A stretch of 64,000 nt of DNA from Aplysia californica (lineage: Eukaryota; Mollusca; Gastropoda; Aplysiida; Aplysiidae), in NCBI RefSeq assembly GCF_000002075.1, contig NW_004797591.1, positions 718,567 through 782,566 of the forward strand, read 5' to 3'. Position 1 is the stretch's first letter, and every line of letters begins with the position of its first letter. The notes beneath the pieces are model-generated. The model was given only the letters and a program-made list of their open reading frames with translations. It had not been told where the DNA came from and did no database searches. Positions 23,730 through 64,000 of this stretch are shown in pieces. A program made the translations under genes and the position numbers.

Positions 23730-24790
23730 TAGACCTGCATGTGAGCCTCAACCAGATTGTCTGAAAATTTTGAGCAACCCCCCCACCCAAAAAGAGCTTT
23801 TGTGGGTGTCATAAGGAAGGACTTCCGAGTAACGAGCGACCACCCCAACAAACACAACAAAGAAGAGACTTAACCCTACCCCTACCCCTAGGCCTACCCC
23901 AACAAAGAACCTGCAACGAGCCTCATGTGAAAAGGCCAGCAAAAATCCAAAATGAAATACATTTTTAAAATTAAAAAACCACACTCCAAAACAAACAAGG
24001 CTTACAATGAGCATAATGGCCTACATCTACATATTGCTAGATCTATAATAATAGGGTTTGATGCAATAACACAATAGATTCTAGAATTGGAATATGAATC
24101 CTCCATATAGATCTAGTAAACTAAATAAATCTAGATCTAGATCTAGATCTTGTAGAACAAGTGAATAGGATCTAGGAATAGGCCTTGAACTAGAAATCCG
24201 CATCCGATTCCGAACAGAGGGGCGCAGCTGAGTCTAGACTAGGTCTAGATATCTAGATTCTAAATAAATAAATAATTCACGCACCTGATGAAATGTTTTT
24301 TTACCAACATTAATATTACAGCACAACCTATGATAGGGTTTGACCAAATAGAATTGGAATATGAATCCTCCATTGAGGTCTATAATGATCTATATATATC
24401 TAGATCAAGATTCTATTATCTAAGTGAGTCGGACTGGAATGAATCCAAACGATCTGAACAATTGAATTTGTCAACAAAACGAAATTCAAAATGGCTGCTC
24501 GAGCACGAAACTGAAAGTAGATAATTTAGGTCGTCGTCCTTTTTCGTATTCGCATTTCTACTCAGGTTCCGACAATTATGTCGGAAACGCCGACGTCGGC
24601 AGTCGGTGGTCGGCACGAAAATGAAAGTGCCGAAAAGCCGACGGGAGAAAAGGGGGACACTGGCAGTCAGCCAGGCCTCGCACTTCACACATTGACTGAT
24701 ACAAGTGGGCCTAGCGATAGCATCGGCCGCCTCGCGGGTTGCGTCGCGATTGTCGGATTTCAGACGATTGTCGGCAAACATGCAGGTCTA
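23730..24790. mobile_element. DNA transposon-like element with 13-bp terminal inverted repeats and a 6-bp target duplication
   Basis: The ends are TAGACCTGCATGT and ACATGCAGGTCTA, with partial pairing continuing inward (GCC). It is flanked on both sides by AAGAGA (23724-23729 and 24791-24796). The intact family B copy at 17085-17270 has a single AAGAGA at this point, so it serves as the empty site. The element is 1,061 bp. Inside are TAGATC-type repeats, a direct duplication (24040-24116 and 24323-24404) and a CpG-rich right part with repeated GCCGAC motifs next to the right end. No known transposase domain is visible. A 6-bp duplication fits rarer superfamilies such as IS3EU or Dada, but the terminal TAG does not exactly fit the remembered IS3EU pattern, so class is open. 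Confidence 0.85.
24040..24404 (+). repeat. Internal direct duplication
   Basis: GAATTGGAATATGAATCCTC and the surrounding ATAGGGTTTGA and CTAGATC strings occur at 24040-24116 and again at 24323-24404, inside the transposon-like element. Confidence 0.8.
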
Positions 24791-24829
24791 AAGAGAGTAA
24801 CAAACACAAAAAAGAAGGAGGGAAGATAA
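24578..24829 (+). other. Open frame in the CpG-rich right part of the inserted element
   Basis: An ATG at 24578 opens a frame whose first ~70 residues are Ser/Thr/Glu/Gly-rich (start MSETPTSAVGG) and which runs out through the right terminal repeat into the split family B repeat. A CAAAATGGCTGC string (YY1-like) lies about 90 bp upstream. No domain is recognised. It may be chance coding potential in CpG-rich DNA or a captured first exon; a CAG/GT lies exactly at the terminal repeat. Confidence 0.25.
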
Positions 24830-24896
24830 GGATGACAGATGTTTGATAGGAAAGAAGGAGCAAACCACACCAGAGCACCCGCCAACCACTCACAAA
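24791..24896 (+). repeat. Dispersed repeat family B, right half (interrupted)
   Basis: Continues family B from AAGAGAGTAACAAACAC to CACCCGCCAACCACTCAC, collinear with the 17085-17270 copy. Confidence 0.88.
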
Positions 24897-26690
24897 AGTA
24901 CTTTTTTAATATTGAAGTGAATGAGAAGATATATAGGCCTATCATTAGTTTATTATATACCACATCCTTCACAGAGCATCGCTGGATAACTTCCCTATGT
25001 TCACTTGTCGATTAAAAAAGTTCCTATACCTTGTTCATACAAATGGCACGGCAGTCTGCAGCACCACAACTATGTCAATCATCTCTGAACTCTTTGAAGG
25101 CATTACTGCCCCTTCCTAATGAAATTTTTAATACATACCTTGTGCACATGGGTCAAAAAAAAAAAGAAAAGCTTAAAAAACCCACAAAACCAACCCAACC
25201 CAGGCATGCACAGACACTTGTAACAACAGAACAAATCACATCATCAAATTTACGCAAAAAGACACCTGAGTTTGAACTTTACTTCTGACTCTAACAAACT
25301 AAAAGACATTTCATGGGCATCATACCAGAGTCTACCTTGCACCTTACAGGACCTCTCAAATGTTCAGCTGACCAGCATAAATGCACACAGTAGACACACT
25401 CACTACTTTACTGGATTAAAAGAATCCTATGGCTCTGACAAGAGTAATGGAAGGAAGAAAATGTTGAGCTTTGATTGAAACCACTTCCTCCCTCCCTTCT
25501 CTGGAGGTCATATTGCTTTGAAGGTATCTTTTTTATTTAGTCACACCTTACTCCTGAAATAATCAACTTGTGTTGCATGAAAGGACAAGTGTACATGGGT
25601 GCTGAAAGACGGAAGAAAGCATAAGAATATAGAGATACAGTGTTGACAGTTGTGGCAAAATCAAATATGAACATCAACCCCATTGTACTACGGGACACAA
25701 AACTCTTGGGGGGGGGGGGGGGGGGGGGGTGTCATAGAGCAAGCCAGACAGGAAGCCAATAAAGAGTAAATCCGCAGGAGCTGAATCATGCCATAAATTA
25801 CAAATAAACATTCTGACATCATCAAGATGGTCAGATTTTTGTGCTTTCACAAACAAATAAACATAGGGACCAAAAAAAAAAAAAAAAAAAAAAGGAAAGA
25901 AAGTGTAGCTCTTTCCAGCACCCTCCTCCGATCATCCACAACAAGTTTCTACAACTAGTGTAAAACAATGCAACTCAAAGGCAGTGCATGCTGCAAGTAT
26001 GTAAACATCCTTGCATTATTGTACACTCATACATAAGTATATATATAAATATCTGTACTTGCACAGGAAGGAACAAGTCATTTTGCCTTTCACATCACAC
26101 TTCATCTAAAATGTAACAATCATTCAACTAACCAGTGCACAGATAACACTGGCAAATCTGTTCTATCAAACAAAATCATTCTCAAAACAGAATCTTCCCC
26201 ACACTGACATGCATCCACAGAACCCTCCAAAGGAGCACAACATGTGGCAGCATTCACACTCTCCCTGTTGCATAAATAAATATTATGACTAACACTTGAA
26301 GAAATAATAATAATAATACCAGAGTAGTTTTCTGAAACCTATGCTTGGCACCTCGTGCGGGAGGACAGACAACAAAGTGTATCAGTCATTAGTCAACACA
26401 TTGTCAGAAATGCATGAGGAAAGGAAGGAGGTGTCGTCAGAGATCCTACAACAACCTACATACGTAAAAATACATTCAGAGATGGGCACCATTCCTTGAG
26501 GGAAAGAAAAATCCTGAGCTTTTACTACAGGATCAGAAATGATATGAGACTGAACTTATCATACTGACCTACGAAACAAAATTTCAGGAACTTTTGTTTT
26601 ATTCGGGCGGGGGGAGGGGGTTGAAACGTAAGGTCAGGATAAATTCAAAATGCCCATCCCTTAATATTGTATTCCAATAACAGTAAATCT
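24897..26690. other. Probable Miro 3' UTR and downstream DNA
   Basis: No gene recognised on either strand. Contains a G run at about 25709-25729 and an A run near 25874-25893. TTTATT strings (AATAAA on the minus strand) occur, but the true Miro polyadenylation site is not decidable from sequence alone. Confidence 0.45.
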
Positions 26691-59497
<32,807 letters not shown>

Positions 59498-59961
59498 CTT
59501 GCAAATGATCCAATCTCTTGCAGTAACTTTTGGTCAGCTAACAAACATGCCCCTAATGATCCAAGAAATAAAAATACGAATAAGAGGATAGACGGATATC
59601 AAACAGATCTTCGTTATGCATTCACTCCAATTTTTTACAATTCAGGAACTGAACTGAAAAAAGAAATTCAAAGCTGTAACTATAATTATACATGATAACT
59701 ATTTTAACAAAACATGTTGTTCAACATGTGGTGATAAAAATACATGTCTAGATAATTAAACTTCTAATCAAACAAGCTTCTTCTTTACAAATAACCTGGT
59801 CAATGAGAATACATATTTTAAATGCATATTTAACTGTTAGTCAAGTAAATCATGCATTACAGAGCGATCTGATGAAAACACATTCCCTTTTTTAAAATAT
59901 GACCGAAAATTTAATGACAAATCACAAAGACATTCTTATACACAATACAAGCCTTAGATGG

Positions 59962-60350
59962 CAGCCGAAGCCTCTCTTATCGATTTTAAACCACCAACGG
60001 ATCTTTAACCTGCGCAACTTGCACACGGGACCTCCGAGATTTTTCGCGCTTGTCCAAGAAGGCTTGGTGTAGATCTTTCAGGACTACCAGAAGATCAAAG
60101 GTGTAGTAAGAAGGAGCCAAGGAGTAGCAGTAGAAAGACTGTAGAAAGAGTCAGGAGCCCAGAGGAAGGGGCGATGGAGGTTAGGGGGTGGGGGCAGAAA
60201 GTGGAGACGAAAGCAGATGACAGAACATTGCTAGAGAGCAGGAAAGGAGGTGAAACGAGACAATTTTAGAGAAGAAAATTTTTCTGTCGCTACCCGGAAT
60301 CGAACATGGGATCTGTGAATGAGAGGCGAACACCTTAACGCCATGAAAAC
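59962..60350 (-). mobile_element. tRNA-derived SINE
   Basis: On the minus strand the head reads TGGCGTTAAGGTGTTCGCCT (A-box region) and ATGTTCGATTCCGGGTAGCG (B box GTTCGATTCC), followed by a tail of about 300 bp ending AAAATCGATAAGAGAGGCTT. The tail end recurs at 47970-48001. A different tRNA head from the SINE at 13205. Confidence 0.75.
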
Positions 60351-60519
60351 CCTTTGTTAGTCTTTTCAGCTTAGTTAGTTGTGTAATGGGTTAGAACGAC
60401 TCGCTCGTCGGAGTGTTTGATGTGAACGCACGGTTACTAGACCTCGGACAAGGCTTGTTTTGAAAGTAACAGCAGAACTACGAATATTATTCATCACGAA
60501 TAGATTATTTGTAGGAAGT

Positions 60520-61265
60520 GGCTATTCTCATCCGGGGTGAGAATAGAAAAACGATCTACCTCTCACCCCGGGTGAGACTTGCCAGCGTAGGCTATTCTCA
60601 CCCGGTGCGAAACAAGACCTGCTTTTCCTCATTTTGGAATACTGTCTATCGGTGTGGATGATCAAATTGATAAAAGCCAAGAAAAAATTACGTTATAGCA
60701 CAAAAGTAAGCTAATTTGATCGTCTTCAAAGATGCTATGGCTATTTCACTGTTCGAATCGAGCCGAACTACATGGGTCGCCATTTTGTTTTGCCCGGAAG
60801 TTCTCGCAAGATCTACTCCTCCCCTCTCTGTCTCTTTCTGAATACTGTCTATCGGTGTGGACGATCAAATTGACCAAAACAAAGTTAAAAAATGATGTTA
60901 AAACACAAAAGTAAATCAATTTGGTTGTCTACAAAGATGCTACGGCTATTTAACTTTTCGAATCGAGCCGAACTACGCGGGTCGCCATTTTGTTTTGACC
61001 GGAAGTTCTCGCGCTACTCCTCTCTCTCTCTCTCTCTCCACTACCCACAGACAAAATTGTACGCTTTTAGTAGGCTACAGTTGTAATGGAACGTTTGTTC
61101 ACGGCACAGAATTCTACAATTTTCCTGTTATCACAGTGCAGAATTCTGTGGTTTAGGGTGAACGCAAGATTTGTTGGCCAAGATCTAGGCTATAACGGTG
61201 AACGCGCACCGGGTGAGAATAGCCAAAAGACTCGCCTGCACTATTCTCATCCCGGGTGAGAATAG
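60520..61265. mobile_element. Palindrome-bounded inverted-repeat element with tandem promoter-like units
   Basis: Inner ends GGCTATTCTCACCCGGTGCG (60590-60609) and its exact reverse complement (61205-61224) form 20-bp perfect inverted repeats. Outer copies at 60520-60546 and 61241-61265 are each near-perfect palindromes of CTATTCTCA-TGAGAATAG. Between them a unit of about 203 bp is repeated twice (from 60637 and from 60840). Lies about 1.1-1.8 kb upstream of the Miro start codon. Confidence 0.85.
60776..61012 (-). promoter_or_regulatory. Two ETS/YY1-like promoter signatures
   Basis: On the minus strand each tandem unit has GAACTTCCGG followed, after a short spacer, by CAAAATGGCGACC (60776-60808 and 60980-61012). 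ACTTCCGG is the ETS/GABP core, and CAAAATGGCG resembles the YY1 element found just downstream of many animal start sites, here in the order and orientation expected for transcription toward Miro. Function is inference. Confidence 0.4.
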
Positions 61266-62572
61266 AGGTGGCCTTAGGCCTATGTATGTCGCAACTTTAT
61301 AAGTCTATCATTCGAGAATTCTGAGAGCGGGCAAAGATCAAACACAACTTGGGGCCAGTCAACTTACTAAATCCGGCATTATATTTAGGAAAATAAGGTT
61401 CCAAGTTCCTACTGACAAAAAGTTCAATAGGTCAGGTGCTTCTCAAGATAGAGAAGAAGGAAGAGTTTAAGCTTTTTGAAAAATCCAGCTCAACAGACTG
61501 GAACTGGAACAAAAAATTATGAAACATGACAGAAATCAGGACAATAGGAATGCTTGAAATTTGGGGCAAAACAATGGGACATCTCGATTAATTCGGGATG
61601 AGTGGCACATCTGTGTATACTACTAGCCTAATAATACGTAATAGTAACAGGCCTAGCCTAGAGATCTAGTTAGTAAATTTTTATCTAGATCTAGATTAGA
61701 ATAAAAAAATCAAGGCATTCATGGGCAAAAAATCTTCCAAATTAGATTTATGTTTTAGTTTTATTCACATTTCAAGGATTGCCTCGGGTTAAAAAGTAAA
61801 GGTTAGGGATATGGTAGCGGTAAACCTTAGTAGCCCTTCCTAACCTAACCCTTGTAACAGTTTTACCAGAATCCAGCAATTTTATGTAAAATGTCGAAGA
61901 TTGGGGAGTCTCGAACTAGGTTCTATTTTGGTTAGTAAATTAGTTCAGATAGATCTAAATCTTTAACTGATAAACTAAACTATAAATAATGGAGTGATCT
62001 TGTAAGTAGTTCCGTTCGTTAAAGTCCACGATCCTGCCTAGATCTTTTGTTTACATCAAGACCAAGGCCAAGAGAAGAAATCCGGAAGTCTGACCAAATA
62101 AGCAACAGAAAGAACAAGGATGCAACCAAACACTGCAAAACACCAATTATGGTAAAATTTAGGGGGGCATGCCCCCCGAATTCCCCCCCATATTTTTATT
62201 AGGTCAGGGGCAAGCCCCCCTGAAACCCCCCACTCTTGACTCTTGGGGCCCAAACCGGCAAATAATAATTGGGGGGTGGGAACTGCCGAAAAAGCGCCAT
62301 TCTTTGCTTGAATTTTTATTTTCTGGCTTTAGACTTAAGTGTTTCCGGGACGTGTTTCCTTCCAGTCTCTCTCTGGCGTTCAGGTTTTGGACTTTAACGA
62401 ACGAAACTACAAAATCACCAATGAATAATGGCACCTGGATGATCAGCTGGCTGAAGGTTTTTTTCAAAACATTACATAACAGACTTGTCAGCAACTCTTT
62501 CTAAACAAAGAGTAAGGGGAGCAGTGACAGCTCGTTTTCCCCCAGGGAATTGGTTCCACTTTCAGTGTCAGG
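61266..62572. other. Upstream DNA, no supported gene
   Basis: TAGATC-type strings (61660-61700), degenerate TTAGGG-like motifs near 61800-61850, and a G/C-rich stretch with GGGGGGCATGCCCCCC at about 62163-62178. No gene recognised. Confidence 0.45.
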
Positions 62573-62591
62573 GGCAGCAGCAGCAGCAGCA
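62573..62591. repeat. (CAG)n microsatellite
   Basis: About six CAG/GCA units. No supported coding frame around it. Confidence 0.85.
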
Positions 62592-62849
62592 GTTCTGACT
62601 GAGACTGGAGTGAAGTGATTGCTGATGAAAGCAGAGATGATCGGACGAAGAAAGCAAAATGCAAAGTCAAAGCACTTTCTGTTATTCCAACTATTTTGAT
62701 TGTAATTGAATCTTCACAATGTCACCTCCTGGACTGAGAGATGCTTACTAAGAGTGATAACAGTGTGTAAATTAAACAGTATTTTCTTTATTCAGTGCAC
62801 TTGTTTTGCAACATTAGGAAGGGTGACAGGAGAAGTCATCCACCATGTT

Positions 62850-62910
62850 GCAAAATTGTACTTCCGCACTAAGTGCGCATGCGATTTCTTGACAAACCAA
62901 TCAAATTGTG
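62850..62910. promoter_or_regulatory. NRF-1-like and CCAAT motifs
   Basis: TGCGCATGCG at 62874-62883 is a near-consensus NRF-1 site; CCAATCA follows at 62897-62903, and ACTTCCGC lies just before. Together these look like a housekeeping promoter, but no transcript is identified. Confidence 0.3.
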
Positions 62911-63117
62911 CAGGAAATCGAAAGTAGAAATATACAAACTGAATGAAACTCAGCTGGGTGAAGGAGTTGCTCTCCTTTTTCGCAGTACTCTCACTCGCAT
63001 CTGAAGTTGATGTGGTAGGTGCCATAAAATTCGACGTAGTTTTCTCTCACCGGTTGAGTTTCCATACCTCTTCTTTAAAAAATATGATGTATTTTGATCT
63101 GGTTTTAAAGATCAAGT

Positions 63118-63530
63118 ACAATCTAGATCTACATCTAGATTTCTAGATCTCTATGAGAACGACATCAAGAGAGAAAATAAATCTGTGCTCTCGCCATAGA
63201 CAGATGTAACCTAGATTCTAGATCTAGATTCTAGATCTATATTCTCGATCTAGGCCTAGATTAGATCTAAAATCTAGTCTAGATCTAGATATCCAGATCT
63301 ACAACTCTAGGCCCATGGCTTTCACTTTCAGTCCATAACAACTTAACAAGAGTTATGCACATGCCAACGTGTATCGGCTCACACGAGTCCGTTATTTTTG
63401 CTATGTGTGTTAATATTGTGCCATAAATGGCATAATGATGGATTCAGTTACTAGATCTAGATCTATAGATCTAGATTCTCTAGACATAGAATCTAGTAGG
63501 CTACTAAGTCTAGGTCTAGATCTAGATATA
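63118..63530. repeat. Dense TAGATC/CTAGAT dispersed repeats
   Basis: Many partly overlapping copies of the self-complementary string CTAGATCTAG in both spacings, as at 24122-24151, 39808-39895 and 40003-40013. Confidence 0.85.
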
Positions 63531-64000
63531 AATTATAATTATCCCTTACACTGTTCAGGCTTTATTGTTCATTCATAGGACAGTCCATAACGTATTATTA
63601 TAATAATGGACTGTTTCATTCATATGAGAGCAGTGAACAATAAAATATTGTGAACGTTGTCAGGAGTGCAACCGTTTTGGTCAAAAAAGTAATGTTTCAG
63701 AGGCTGGTTGAAAATAATTTATTGTTTAAAAAATATATGGCCTAGATCTAGATCTATATTCACCACAGTGGATATCATCAATGTGTTTCTTTAGCAGACC
63801 TATTAGCTGCCCCACTGTTCAAGACTTGCAGCCACCCCCAGTGGGTTTGGGGGGGGGGGATATATATAATAGACCCACTGCCTCGTCTGCAGGAGGTGTA
63901 ACCCCTTCAATGACGAGGTGTCACACACGGACCCCAACCCTCTGGGATCCGGATGCGACACTGACTTTGGTAAATCTTCCTCTTCTCCTTCCTTCTTTTT
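63531..64000. other. Window end, no supported gene
   Basis: Contains an imperfect inverted repeat (ACAGTCCAT at 63581-63589 with ATGGACTGT at 63608-63616), a further TAGATC string and a G run near 63850. Nothing coding is recognised. Confidence 0.5.

Overview
The window looks like nuclear DNA of a lophotrochozoan animal, most likely a gastropod mollusc. That is an inference from the two spliced genes, the intron sizes, the AT-rich DNA crowded with microsatellites, tRNA-derived SINEs and small DNA transposons, and the dispersed TAGATC-type repeats. There is no bacterial-style gene packing. No CRISPR array, tRNA or rRNA gene, or LTR or retrovirus-like element was recognised.

Two host genes can be assembled with confidence. 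On the plus strand, two coding exons at 4267-4747 and 5471-6111 give a 373-residue nucleotide-sugar transporter of the SLC35D group, closest by eye to SLC35D3. An untranslated first exon must lie upstream of 4225. On the minus strand, 19 coding exons spread over 59497 to 26691 give a complete 626-residue mitochondrial Rho GTPase (Miro/RHOT): GTPase 1, two EF-hands, GTPase 2 and a C-terminal tail anchor. All inferred junctions are GT-AG and keep frame. A sequence gap of 575 N lies in its third intron.

The two genes converge on 6112-26690, which holds no convincing third gene. It carries SINE/MITE-like repeats, a hAT-like element, a zinc-finger fragment, a perfect 29-bp hairpin, a GC-rich island and a 1,061-bp inverted-repeat element inserted into an older repeat with a clean 6-bp target duplication. 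The Miro introns are full of non-autonomous transposons: two TTAA-flanked (piggyBac-type) elements, a TA-flanked pogo/Tigger-type element, nested hAT-like elements, a hAT transposase relic, a three-copy MITE family and several copies of a 390-bp dispersed repeat.

Upstream of Miro (59498-64000) are a tRNA-derived SINE and a palindrome-bounded element whose 203-bp tandem units each contain an ETS-type and a YY1-type motif oriented toward Miro. Beyond them lie an NRF-1-like/CCAAT stretch and dense TAGATC repeats. The most interesting leads are the clean nested insertion at 23730-24790, the promoter-like tandem cassette at 60520-61265, a candidate alternative Miro exon just before the membrane anchor, and a duplicated segment that stops exactly at the assembly gap.
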